Assembly (NCBI GenBank): GCA_030704615.1
Contig: CM060733.1
Coordinates: forward strand, 1,548,001-1,612,000
DNA from: Takakia lepidozioides
Taxonomy: Eukaryota; Streptophyta; Takakiopsida; Takakiales; Takakiaceae
DNA length: 64,000 nt
Direction: 5' to 3'
The notes under the pieces were generated by a model, which saw only the letters and a list, made by a program, of their open reading frames with translations, searched no databases and was not told the DNA's origin. Shown piece by piece: positions 35,966 to 46,928 of this stretch; within the stretch, counting starts at the first letter, position 1; every line of letters starts with the position of its first letter. Made by a program: the position numbers and the translations under genes.

Positions 35966-37560
35966 TCAGACCCCCTATGCTCTTTTTTCTTTTTTCTTTG
36001 TTGTCGGTGTTGTTTGCTGCTGTTTGTTGTTTGACTGTTTAGAATCAACAGACTCGCCGGTTGTGAAGAATCCCTTTGCATGACTCTATGGACTCCATCA
36101 TTTCAAGCCACAGCCTCTTTTGTTCACATGCTTCTACTATTTTTGCTTTGTTGTTCGCCTATTCGTGGGACTGTTTGAGCGCAGGGAAGACGTCTTTGTT
36201 TACATTGAGTTTATAGTGCAGACTTGAATGGAAGTATTTAGGTCTTTGCTAACAAGTACGACTCATTTTAGCGGACAACAATTGAGAATCGGACTTTCTC
36301 TTGTGACAATGTCTTGTTCGAGGCTTGTCCTCCATATAACATGTGTGGAATGGCATTGCAAAAATAGCGGAAGCATATGTGCATGGTTGGCTGTATAAAA
36401 TTCCGATTTCCTCCCGAGTTCCGTCTCTTGGATGTTGTTTGCAGATGGACCCATCGATGCAGGACGAAATGGGCATGTGTGGCGGAATTTTTTGTGCAAT
36501 GAACCAGTGGACCTTCCAAGTGTTACCATGACAGTGCGGGGATGCAGAGACCCAAGCCGGGGGACCATTGAAATGGTGAAACGGGTGGCAGACCCTTTTG
36601 GCGGACGGACTTAGGGCAGACCATGGAAGTCCTTGGCGGCGGCCATTATTGTGCCGCCGGGACGTTTGATGTTTCGACGGCAGTCCAATGGCCGACGTGC
36701 ATGGCCTCAGCGGTCGCACGCGTGTTCCTGTCATGCTTAGCAGTGAGCCGTTACGTTGGGGTCCTCGCCTCTTCCTCCTCTTGCGTCTTTCGCGTCTCTC
36801 CACTTTGCTCCTGCACGCTGTGTTGCGCTTCGCGTAGACCCGACTCAGTGGACCTTTCTTTCGTGACCCGTCCTCCAGCGGACCTTCATACATCTTTAGC
36901 AGACCCGCAGCAAATCACATTGCATGGTCGATCGGCATCTGGACTTGTACACTGAGCTTCACCGCATTGTCGGGGTCGAGTCACCCGTTAAATGCAGGCT
37001 CATTGGAGTTCATACAACAGCAGACACACAGAACCCAACTCCCATGGAGACCCAGGAGGACCGCAGCGAGCAGACCCTTCCCAGTAAAATCCCAAGCACC
37101 GACATGCGAACCAGTAGACCTTGATTACGGAGAACAAGGAATAGCAGACCCCCGACTGGATTGCCAGTACTCCCAAGCCAGACAATGTGGTGGGACACCC
37201 TAAGTCTGAGGCTCGTTTGGGTGACAAAAACTTGTCCTTGCCAAAACAGACTTTTGTGGAGGCATTGCACACCTTACCCGAAATTACCGGGGAGACCTTG
37301 GTTATGCAAACCTTTCCAGATAACAACTTCCACAACACCGGACATGAGCATACTTTTCCAGATCAGCGGGCACCCATCATCTTCCCAGAGTAGACCGCTG
37401 TGGTGGAAAGCAGACCTGGGCAGACCAGTGCAGGCTAGAGCACACCACAGCACGCTGGAGCAAAGGAGAGAAGATCAGACCTTGCCGGAGGACACCCTGC
37501 CTGGTACAAATGCACCGCAGAAGTGCATCGCGACAGAAGGATCTTGATGTCAAGACATAT
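35966..37560. other. Region upstream of the Ulp1 exons with GCAGACC words
   Basis: No protein is recognised with confidence. Words of the type GCAGACC(C), AGTGGACC and GCGGACC recur throughout, especially at 36480-36960. Unrecognised upstream exons of the Ulp1-type gene may be hidden here. Confidence 0.4.
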
Positions 37561-37599
37561 AATGATGTTGCTATTTTGCCGACGTGGGTTTGGAGTTTC

Positions 37600-38372
37600 A
37601 CTGGAGTGCAGGCCAGGAACGGGTTCGCTCGCAGGTGGAGCACGGATTGACAATGCATCGTATGGGGAAGGACCTGAAGACCTGCAAGTACATACTGGTA
37701 CCAATAATTGATGGGTAAGTGTCCTGCGTACCACTGTTTTCCTGCCCTTTATCATTGGTCCACCATCACCGGTCTGCAACATTGGTCTGCCCAGGTCTAC
37801 CAGTGTGCTCAATGGGTCTGCCATTTTGATTTGCAGCTGTTCCCTTGTGCTGATGCGCCCTGCGTTGTGGCAGGTCTCATTGGAGTTTGATGATTATTGA
37901 CCGGGTGCTCCACGTATTCACTCATCTGAACTCAATCAAGGAGATACACAAACTCGTGGAGATATTGCCATGGGTTCGAAATGTGTATGGAGCATGTCTC
38001 GGCTTGGAGCCGCACACGACGTCGTGGGACGAGGCCACTGCATTCAATTTTCATGTCCCTGAAGTGCCACAACAACCCTTCTCATGGGAATGTGGCTTTT
38101 ACGTCATGTCCTTTATCGAGGGGTTCTATGATTGGTTGAAGAGCGATCGTGGCAAAGGACTAAGAGAGAGAGAAAAGTCGTTTACCTCAAAGTGGTTTAC
38201 ATTCCGCTATGCTTGCAGCTGGCAACGCTTAAAGTGTGTTGAGTACATTTTAAAAGCACTCAGTACTATGAAGAATGTAGTTGTAGAAAGGCAGTTGTCA
38301 TCTAGGAAGATGTCGGACGTGTCAGACTCTTCCGATGTTCGGGTTATTTCATCTAGGCCTGTCAATAAATGA
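37600..38372 (+). pseudogene. Ulp1/SENP-type cysteine protease, C-terminal exons
   Basis: Two exons flank a GT-AG intron (37715-37873). The upstream one ends at 37714 with LKTCKYILVPIIDG, and the downstream one (37874-38372) starts SHWSLMIID and reaches a TGA. Joined, they give the C48 (SUMO protease) catalytic core: His in SHWSL and Cys in WECGFYVMSF (codon 38091-38093), preceded by the Gln-rich PQQPFSWEC. The residue 17 after the His, which is Asp in canonical Ulp1, is Asn (LNS). Upstream exons were not identified. Ulp1-like genes are carried by Kaonashi-type MULEs and some CACTA elements, and a MULE SWIM remnant lies 1 kb downstream on the other strand. It is therefore probably transposon cargo; the exons themselves show no stop. 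Confidence 0.72.
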
Positions 38373-38399
38373 AAATTTACTCATCGGGTCTGTGGTGCA

Positions 38400-39250
38400 G
38401 GTCTGTTCATTTTTATATATGATCTACACTTTCGTGGAACATTTCATTAGTCTGCTGTCGTGGTCTACTGCTTAACATTCCTGGTCGATGTTATGTATTG
38501 AGTAGTGCTCCACGTGGTCTGCTGGTGAACCGATGTTATTGATCTCCCGATGTATGGAGTACTGCTCGTCGTGGTCTGTCAGATGGCCTAGCATGCGTGC
38601 CTGTGCAACGCAAGTAAAACAAATAATATTAGCATTCAAATAACAGCATGGATGTAGCCAACCTGTGATGGAGAACCAGAATAACAACAAGATCTTTCAC
38701 TAAGGTGTAGTGTGAAAAGAAGGAGGCATAAATCCCCCTTCGGTCTAATTATAATCTGAACTGATGTTATTGATCTGCTACCTCCGCGGAGTGGACTTAG
38801 TTTGGACCACGGTTATTGGTCTGCTCCATGAGATAGTGGTATACTAAATTCGGTGGTCGCCTAAATGTGGCACATGTCAGTCCCATCGTTAGTCGAGTGT
38901 ACTGTCTTGGTCTACCCCTGTATTGTATTGGTCTGCTTCATTGAACTATGCTTGTTTCATTACTCTACTACATTGGTTTATTGGTTCACTTTGGCTCATT
39001 TATTGACTTCATTGGTCTCCTTCATCAAACCTTTAAAAAGCACATTAAGGGAGTCCCAGATGCTCTGCCGCATTGGTCTACTACAAGTGAGTGTTCGTCT
39101 ACTGCAGGTGGTCTCCGATCATGGTCTGCCGCCTACTGCAGATGAGTATTGGTCTATCGCATTGGACAACTGCAGGTCATTTCCTTAGTTAGATTGATCT
39201 TTCTTTTTCAGTTCTAGACGATAAGACACCCGCCTCAGAGCCGAGTAAAT
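38400..39250. repeat. Dispersed GGTCTGC/GGTCTAC words
   Basis: More than a dozen copies of GGTCTGC or close variants (TGGTCTAC, GGTCTCC) occur at irregular spacing, for example near 38453, 38514, 38572, 38816, 38908, 38931, 39075 and 39122. No coding sequence is recognised. They resemble the subterminal repeats of a DNA transposon. Confidence 0.6.
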
Positions 39251-39313
39251 ATGGCTAACAGGGGGAAGGCCAGACACACGTTTCCCCCCATTTAGTTTCA
39301 TTTTCCGCCGAGC

Positions 39314-39880
39314 TTAAAAATGTTCCGCAAAATCCTTTTTCCTCTTCAATGATATGTTGTTGTTGTCTTTTACACGATTGAACGCTCGTGCTGCAGCCGG
39401 GTGTAGCATGCCATAAGTTTTTTTGACGAGGATGTCCTGCATCTGCCCTCGACAAATACGCACCGCAGACAAGCAATGGTGTATAAGATATGCGTCGTTG
39501 TGTACAAGGTCAAGTAGGTCGGTTTTCTCACGTTTCAAAATAGCTTCCAACAGGTTTGACGTGAGCAATGACTCTGCCGTGTTCGGGGTTGCGTTTGCAC
39601 GCACATTGTCGTTACCGCTTTCGAGGTCGCATGCTGTCATGTCGTCGTATTCGTCCAAATTCTCCAGCCCACCGTGAACAATACCGAGGTGGGAACCACA
39701 TGTCCGGACAATGAGACCGTCTTGTAGGTCTGGTTTTAGTAAATTTATGACCCAAACCTGGTGCTTGCACAGATTGCTTTTCAGCGCCCACGGGCAGGTG
39801 CAACAAAACCACTATGACTCTGGATTGAGCACGGTGTACGTTGTACTCGGATCGGAGGAGCTGATCACGTAAGCAGACTG
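39314..39880 (-). pseudogene. MULE transposase C-terminal fragment with SWIM finger
   Basis: The minus-strand frame reads AYVISSSDPSTTYTVLNPES, a TAG, then WFCCTCPWALKSNLCKHQVWV. CTCP...LCKH is a SWIM zinc finger (CxC-x8-CxH), typical of the C-terminus of MULE/FAR1-type transposases. It continues for about 150 residues (LDEYDDMTACDLESGN, AILKREKTDLLDLV) to a stop at about 39314. A related SWIM (CTCPWAMKGNLCKHQ) is present at 50.9 kb. The DDE catalytic region is absent. It sits between the Ulp1 exons and a gypsy LTR that apparently cut into it near 39.9 kb. Confidence 0.78.
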
Positions 39881-39911
39881 CCCAGGCGCTGCAAGCAAAG
39901 TCACACGTGTG

Positions 39912-40618
39912 TCGTGCGCATACATATCGCTACACAACTACATCGCTGTCCAAAACCACACAACACATGTGCACGCGCCACACACTAGTATATCACTAGT
40001 CCACCACTGGTCCAGCCACTAGTCCAACCACTAGGCTACAACTAGTCAGTCACTAGGCTGCCACTATGTTGCCCACTATGGCAGTCACTAGTCCACACAA
40101 TGATAAAGAAGAAGAATACAAGTACAAGCTCATGCGAGCTCACAAAGCTGAAGCATAAACTCATGCATATATAAACTCATCACTCAAATACAAGTCAAGC
40201 CAAGTGTACCCCACGCCATGGGAAATCCACACTACGGTGCCATAGCTAGGCGCGGTGAGGCTCAACTCGACAAAGATGAGCCTCCCACGCTTGCCGTGAA
40301 GATAACCACTCCAGGGCCTAAATCTGCCTTGACCCCTGGATTGACACTTGGGCCAATCCCAAATGTCAATATGTAAAAGCTAGCTATTTCCTAGCTAGTT
40401 TCACACTAATGGTGAACTAACTTGACAGCTGTCGTGCGCATACATATCGCTACACAACTACATCACTGTCCAAAACCACACAACACATGTGCACGCCACA
40501 CACTAGTATATCACTAGTCCACCACTGGTCCAGCCACTAGTCCAACCACTAGGCTACAACTAGTCAGTCACTAGGCTGCCACTATGCTGCCCACTATGGC
40601 AGTCACTAGTCCACACAA
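39912..40618 (-). repeat. Gypsy LTR with tandem partial copy and ACTAGT minisatellite
   Basis: On the minus strand an LTR-like sequence starts at about 40617 with TGTGTGGACTAGTGACTGCC, right after the purine tract AGGGGGGCGA. About 521 bp later (40098) the same start recurs and the copy runs to about 39912, near-identical over about 186 bp. The first 110 bp consist of 15-16 bp units containing ACTAGT or ACTGGT. This is the 3' LTR of the element at 40878-46000, followed by a truncated second LTR copy or internal duplication. Confidence 0.75.
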
Positions 40619-40877
40619 TCGCCCCCCTAGCTGGTGCTTAGGTCCCTCTAAGTCCAGGTAGCCACAAGATGTGATAGTGACCATAGCCTCACTAAATCCT
40701 CCACCACTATCCCTACTACACTCGAACTCGATAGATCAAGAGGCCGGGTGCAAGAATTGCCCCATCGTTAGTCGCCGTCTTGCAACCTGTGAACTTGAGC
40801 TTGGGATCTCATGTATTGACTCCTATGAGCTTGGCCTCCCATGTCTTGTTAGCTGCCTCCAGTCATGTCCACTGCCA

Positions 40878-43860
40878 CTATCCCAAGCAGTGTGGACACA
40901 ACCAATCTCCATCAGGAACCTTCTCAAGAGGTGGTGTCAAGCATCCCATATGCCAACCCCTTGAGCATCGATCACACACCAGCATGGTGGCTGCCCCTTT
41001 GGCAGACCCACAGAGCATGCACCTCAAACCTGCAGGTACCACTGCCAAGTTTGGGTCAACTCTGTCATCGACATTGGGAAGGTGACATGGCGCACAATTA
41101 CGCACATGGTCCTTCCAAGTCATGCCATCCCGACCCTCCAAGATCAGGACCCCTGAGGGCAACACCTCTCGAACCCTCAGAATAACACGCCCTGCAGTAA
41201 CATCCAGAGTCGTAGGAGCAGTCTGCTGCAAATAAACATAGTCACCAGGGCTAAACCTCCGAACCCCAGGACGATATCCTCCACCACGTATAGTGGCATA
41301 CCTCAACGTATCACGGTGCTGTGCAATGGCAAGGTTCTCAAAAGCCATGGGCATGACTTTCTTGAACAACTCTGCACGCTGATCACATGCACGTACCCAC
41401 ACGTCCGGATCGTCAAGGTTAAGGACTTGAGCAGTGTCCCTACGAATGGCTGCAGGCAAATCCGGCTCTCGGCCAAAGAGAAGGAAATATGGTGAGAAGG
41501 AGGCAAGTGATGCTTGTTTGCTGAACCTGTAGCCCATGGCTAACCAAGGAACCTGAAGATCCCAATCTCCTAGGTGTCCCTTTGCAAGCCATACTTGCGC
41601 AAACCCCTCTTCACCGTCTGAACAACTCTCTCTGCCAAGCCATCGGCCTCAGGATGATCCCGAGAAGTGGTGCGGTGGTCTATCAAGGCTTTATCACACA
41701 AAGCCTGAAACTCCCCAAGAACTCTCTCCCTTGGTCCGTGAGTACCTCAGCTGGAGCACCAAATCGGCTAAGCACACGATCCAAGAATGCATACGCAGCC
41801 CCTCACTAGCCTTGTCAGGCAATGGAACCAACTCAATCCACTTGGAGAAGTGCTCCACCATCACCAACACATATCTGTGGTGGCGCATAGTCAGTGGCAA
41901 CGGTCCTGCGAAGTCAAGACTCCACCTGTAGCCCAATCCCATGATTGGTAAAGGATGCAACTGTGGTGTAGGGGTGTTGAATGAAGCACGCACCCTGTCA
42001 CACACCATGCACCTAGCCACGAACTGTTGCACCTCTGTATGCATACCACGCCACCAATACTGCCCCTGCAGTAAACTGTGAGTGCGTCGCACTCCAAAAT
42101 GCCCCAACTCCTCATGGGCATGCCGCACTAACCGTGCACGCTGTGTGGGGTGAGGCACAATCCTCACCCGACCATCCTCCCACACTCGAAGTAGGTGTAT
42201 CCCCTCCCACTTGAACCTCTTGGCTCGTTGCAGGATCCGATCCCTCTCCCTGGCAGTCACAGTGGCTGCCGTGTCTCCCGTGCGGAGGTAGTCCAACACA
42301 GCCGAATCCTCATGTATATCTCTGGCACCACCTGGCTCATCACTAGCCTCAGGGTCCTCAGACACTCCGTCTACAGTCATCCCTGTTGTAGGTCCAACCT
42401 GACCTCCCGATGCCAAGATACACAAAAATGCAGATGCGTGCCATCCCGGCACCATCTCCTCGTCCGTCTCACCATGCCACCGAGCTCCAGTGTCATCCTG
42501 CTGGCTCATGCATGGATTGCGACTCAATCCATCCGCATCCCGATTGACCAAACCCGGTCGATGCACAACCTGAAAGTCATACTCCTGGAGTATGAGTGCC
42601 CACCGTGCAAGCTTCCCCGTAAGCTTGTCTGACTCCATCAACCACTTGAGTGGCTGGTGATCCGTGACAAGGGTGAAAAGATTGCCGTATAGATAGCACC
42701 TGAAGTGTGCCACGGCCCACACTGCAGCTAAGCACTCTCCCTCATATGAGCTGTACTTAGCCTCTGCAGCGTTGTTCGAGCGGCTAGCATAAGCCACTAC
42801 GAACTCTCTTCCCTCATCATCCACCTGTGTGAGCACCGCTCCAAGCCCCAGCATGCTCCAATCCGTATGCAGCTGAAAGGGACGCCCCCTGATAGGTCGT
42901 CTCAGGATAGGCGCCGAGGTCAACCTCGCCTTGAGCTCTTGAAAAGCTCGTTCCTGCTCATCTTCCCACTGCCACTCCTGGTCCACCTTGGTCAGCTTGG
43001 TTAGAGCCTTTGCAATGGTACTAAATCCCTTGACAAACCGTCTATAATAGTTTGCCAACCCCATGAAAGCTCGAACTCGGCTCACATCCGTGGGGCGTGG
43101 AATTTGTGCAATGGCCTCTACCTTAGTCTGCTGTACCCCCAATCCTCCAGGATATATCATGTGACCCAGATACTCAATCTGGTTGTGGAAAAACTTGCAC
43201 TTCCCCGGATGCAACTTCAATCCGTGCGCTCTCAAGCGCTCCAATACCACCTGAAGGTGTCTCTCATGCTCCTCCATCGTAACACTAAAGATGATGATGT
43301 CATCTATGTAGCACCGAGCAAAGTCCACCCCTGCTAGAATCCTATCCATGACTCTCTGAAACTCTGCAGGAGCATTCTTAAGCCCAAATGGTAAGAACCG
43401 CCACTGATATAGGCAATCCTTGCCGTGCTCATTGATCCCCCAGAATGTCGTCTTCTGCTTGTCCGCCTCCTTGATTGGCAACTGGTGATATCCGGATCGT
43501 AAATCCAAAGTGCTAAAGACCTTAGCATGCCCGATGGCATCAAAGATCTCCTCTGGTGTTGGCATGGCATACTTATCGGACTTGGTCTGACGATTTACAG
43601 GCCGGTAATCACCGCACATACGTCTCTCCGTCCAATTGCCATAGACATCCTTCTTGGCTGGCATCACTGTGGCTGAAGCATACTCTCCACCAGAGAGCTC
43701 CACCAAACCTGCCTCCCAGAGATCTTGAGTCCTCATCTGAATCAAAGACCTCTCCATGTCACTGTATCTATAGGGTCTCCGAAAGATTGGCGTGTCAGTG
43801 GCCAACTCAATACGGATCTCTTGACCCTTCAGTGCTCCCAAGTCCTTCAAACTGAAGGCA
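40878..43860 (-). pseudogene. Ty3/gypsy pol: RT, RNase H, integrase, PHD finger
   Basis: The first 718-codon frame (43850-41694) holds reverse transcriptase (CGDYRPVNRQT at 79, FSTLDLRSGYHQL at 112, CYIDDIIIF at 180), RNase H (HTDWSMLGLGAVL at 328, VTDHQPLKWL at 395, NRDADGLSR at 436), the integrase HHCC region (HAHEELGHFG, CMVCDR) and the start of the integrase core (SLDFAGPLP). Compared with the 1.1-kb copy, single bases are missing near 41800 and 41585, shifting the frame twice inside the integrase. The last frame (41537-40878) carries the integrase end, a GPY/F-like module (REVLPSGVLILEGRDG), and a PHD finger (CMLCGS, CDRCSRGWHMGC, WLCPHC). The PHD finger sits where chromoviruses carry a chromodomain. 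RT residues are intact, so decay is recent. Confidence 0.95.
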
Positions 43861-44299
43861 AAGCAATTCCTGTAAGCCCTCAGGAACCGCCGTATACGTC
43901 GTCTCTCTCCTCCGGTGACAATGGGTCCAATGTCAGGCTCCCAATTGTCCTCCGTAACTGCAACCTTAAGTCCAGTGGGCTTAGAGGTAGAGACGCGTCC
44001 AGTGGTTGCTATGTTGCAACCTCTTGAGCAGTACTCCCTACCTGCTCAGTCAGTGACAAGGCCTCATCCTGCCCCATCATCTCATCCTCAAGGACTTCCT
44101 CACCCGAGAAAAATCCCCAACCTCATCATCATCGCCACCTTGGCTGCCAACTCCCTCTGAACCTCGAGCACCTCCCACGTGTGCCATGGATGCCTGCACC
44201 CCGTGGTCCTCACATGCTCGCCCCCACTCACTGCCTGTACCGTCTCGGTAGGCAGAGAGACCATCGAGGGAAGTGTACTCCGCACTCTGCGTTGCTCAG

Positions 44300-45250
44300 C
44301 CATAGCCAAGCTGATAATCCAGGTCAAGCAATTGAGATCCATTGCTTGCCCCAACACTTGACGACGTGATGCCTCAGAAAGAGACGACATCGCCGTGGTA
44401 CCAGTGGTAAAACCCATTTCCCGCTCACGCTCGTCAGCATTAGGCTCCACTAACTACTGCAACTGAGCATCCCACAGGAGGCCAGGTCCACTATCTCGGA
44501 AAGCATGCGATCCTGGGAAGCTGAGCAGTGTAGGTAATGCTGCTCGTGGTTGACCCACCTTGTTGACCACTGCCAAAGGCGAACGGTCATCGTGTCTCAC
44601 ACGCTGAGATTGCCTCCCTGTGTCCAGAATGCTATCCACTGTGAGATGTGCTGGCCGCTGCACCCCATCAAATGCATGCTTGAGCAGTGCGGGTGGCATC
44701 AAGTTAGTCCACCATAGCCGTGGATGATGAGCCCCGTGACCCCACTGTAGCTGCATCTAGCAACACTGCTGACCCAAGCCACGACCGGACTTGATGCACA
44801 CTGGCCATCACCCTGGCCCGAGAATCGCCCATCAGTGGCACATTCTCCAAGATGTATGTTGGAGATACAGCTTGATGAAGCTGCAAGTGGCGCAAAACCC
44901 GCACCATCTCCCAAAACAGACCCGACCTCGAGTCTCGTAATCCATTGCCATGCCCGGCTGATGAATGCCATTGGCAGGGCAACCCTGCCACTACCAGATC
45001 AGTGGAGCCAATCCGCTCCAAATCCTGCGCCCCCAGCAACAAAATGTCTGCTGGCAAGGCCTGCTGATATCCACGAATTGTAGACACCTGCCTGTAACAC
45101 AGCAGCCAATCCGGTGCTGATCCCGCCAAACAAGTCCAGAAGACAAATGTCTTCATCCGGATACTGCCACACAATAGGTGTGGTGTCCAATGGAGACAAC
45201 TGAGGTGGTCCTGGTGCAATCCCTGCACTCTCCTCCTCTCTTGACGGTAC
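44300..45250 (-). pseudogene. Cytosine-C5 DNA methyltransferase domain inside the gypsy element
   Basis: Minus-strand frames give the C5-methyltransferase motifs in canonical order: motif I LLDLFGGISTGLAAVLQAG (45142-45085), motif IV DLVVAGLPCQWHSS with the catalytic Cys in PCQ (about 44980), motif VI YILENVPLMG (about 44845), a motif VIII-like AHHPRLWWTNL (about 44725) and motif X RRQVLGQAMDLNCLTWI (about 44370-44313) after ERE-MGFTTGTTA. The AHxPR...WWTNL and ERxxGF...RR..LG patterns resemble the DNMT3/DRM type more than DNMT1. The distance between motifs I and IV is short, with a frame change near 45085, another near 44735 and a stop near 44453, so this copy is inactive. It lies between protease-like sequence and the reverse transcriptase, in the same orientation. 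Confidence 0.8.
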
Positions 45251-45433
45251 AAAAACCTCTACCCAGGCTTGTTGCACCCGTCGATCAGCATCCCGCTGCA
45301 AATCCTTGCTCGTGCCCCACAATGGAGTCTGAGCAACCATGGTAGGCAACTCCGCCATACCATACATGTCCTCCTACTCTCCCAGAGGTGGCACATCCTC
45401 TGAATGAGCGTTGCCCTCAAGTAGCTCTCCAGG

Positions 45434-45910
45434 TCAATTCACTGCCGCTGTGAATGCTGCTAGTGTCGGCATCTTGCCTCGTTGGGCAACCGCAACTCCT
45501 CCTATGAATGTCACAGGGAGCTGCACACGCCGGCCCTCCCCTGACTGCCATCCAGGCCTATAAGAAGCTGACTCCTCCCAAAAATCTAGGGTGATGCCCA
45601 TGGGGTACAACACTGCCCCACCAACCAGGACATCGTACGAGACCGCGTCTGTCATAATGGCCTTGGTTTGCATTACTGAGCCATCTGTAGGGTGATCCGG
45701 CCGTAGTCTGATAGCCAACTCATGCCGTATCATGCCCCGAGCCTGCTCCGATCATCCCAGAGACGTCTGTATTTGGAAAAGACAAGGCTCCATATCCGCC
45801 TTCGTGAGGCCCAAGCCTGCAATAGCAGCTCTGCCCAACCTCAAACAGAAAATGTCATCCTGGTTGTCTAACATGACAACTCCAGGTGTAACATGGCGTG
45901 CTCAATGGCT
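45434..45910 (-). pseudogene. Retropepsin-like region of the gypsy element
   Basis: Minus-strand frames read DDIFCLRLGRAAIAGLGL, TKADMEPCLFQIQTSLG, a stop, then EQARGMIRHELAIRLRP, DAVSYDVLVGGAVLYPMG and ITLDFWEESASYRPGWQ. The ...YDVLxG...LYPxG pattern with a beta-strand-rich layout, placed before the pol domains, fits the aspartic protease of plant gypsy elements. I cannot see an intact D-T/S-G-A active site, so either it is eroded or the assignment is only approximate. Confidence 0.5.
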
Positions 45911-45999
45911 GGCCTAGCTAGCAGTTCCATCAATCTGGCAGCTGCAGCTTGCCATGGCGCTACCGTGGCAGTCTTGACCCTCAAATCCGAGGATCCCTC

Positions 46000-46928
46000 T
46001 GGCACTACACCTCCCACTATCTCCTGACAGAGTAGGAAGTGGTCACTACTCAAGATGTTGCAGCATAACAAACACGGGATGCGTCTTCTACCTCTACGTC
46101 TGCTGAACTCAAGGTTGCAGTCACGGAGGACAACTGGGAGCCTGATGTTGGACCCATAGTCACCGGAGGAGAGAGACGACATATACGGCGGTTCTTGAGG
46201 GCTTACAAGAACTGCTTTGCCTTTAGTTTGAAGGACTTAGGAGCACTGAAGGGTCAAGAGATTCGCATTGAATTGGCCACTTACACGCCAATCTTTCGGA
46301 GACCCTATAGATACAGTGACATGGAGAGGTCCTTGATTCAGATGAGGACTCAAGACCTCTGGGAGGCTGGTTTGGTGGAGCTATCTGGTGGAGAGTATGC
46401 TTCAGCCACAGTGATGCCACCCAAGAAGGATGTCTAATATCTATGACAATTGGATGGAGAGACGTATGTGCGGTGATTACCGGCCTGTAAATCGTCAGAC
46501 CACGTCCGATAGGTATGCCATGCCAACACCAGAGGAGATCTTTGATGCCATTGGGCATGCCAAGGTCTTTAGCACTTTGGATTTACGATCCGGATATCAC
46601 CAGTTGCCGATCAAGGAGGCGGATAAATAGAAGACAACATTCTGGGGGATCAATGAGCATGGGAAGGATTGTCTATACCAGTGGCGGTTCTTACCATTTG
46701 GGCTTAAGAACGCTCCTGCAGATTTTCAGAGTGTCATGGACAGGATTCTAGCAGGGGTGGAGTTTGTTCGGTGCTACATAGATGACATCATCATCTTTAG
46801 TGCAACGGTGGAGGAGCATGAGAGACACCTTCAGGTGGTATTTGAGCGCGTGAGGGCGCACGGATTGAAGTTACATCCGGGGAAGTGCAAGTTTTTCCAC
46901 AACCAGATTGAGTATCCGGGTCACATGA
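46000..46928 (+). pseudogene. Second gypsy copy: linker and reverse transcriptase, head to head
   Basis: From about 46020 the plus strand matches the minus-strand copy starting near 44040: pre-RT linker (GTCACCGGAGGAGAGAGACG), then KDLGALKGQEIRIELA, MCGDYRPVNRQT, FSTLDLRSGYHQLPI and CYIDDIIIFS up to HNQIEYPGHM. TAA or TAG codons interrupt it near 46436 and 46629, and PAEFQ reads PADFQ. It breaks off at about 46928 in a GA repeat that is the tail of the adjoining LINE. Two copies of one family thus face away from each other with the methyltransferase segment between them. Confidence 0.9.

Noticed and set aside
35554-36083. Three overlapping plus-strand frames of 144-162 codons and two on the minus strand
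   Set aside because: All arise in a CpG-dense block where stop codons are rare in every frame. They are proline- or arginine-rich and lack conserved motifs.
44704-45252. Bacterial contamination as source of the methyltransferase
   Set aside because: The motifs are embedded between protease-like and RT sequence of a plant-type gypsy element in the same orientation, and motifs VIII-X look DNMT3/DRM-like and not like bacterial Dcm.
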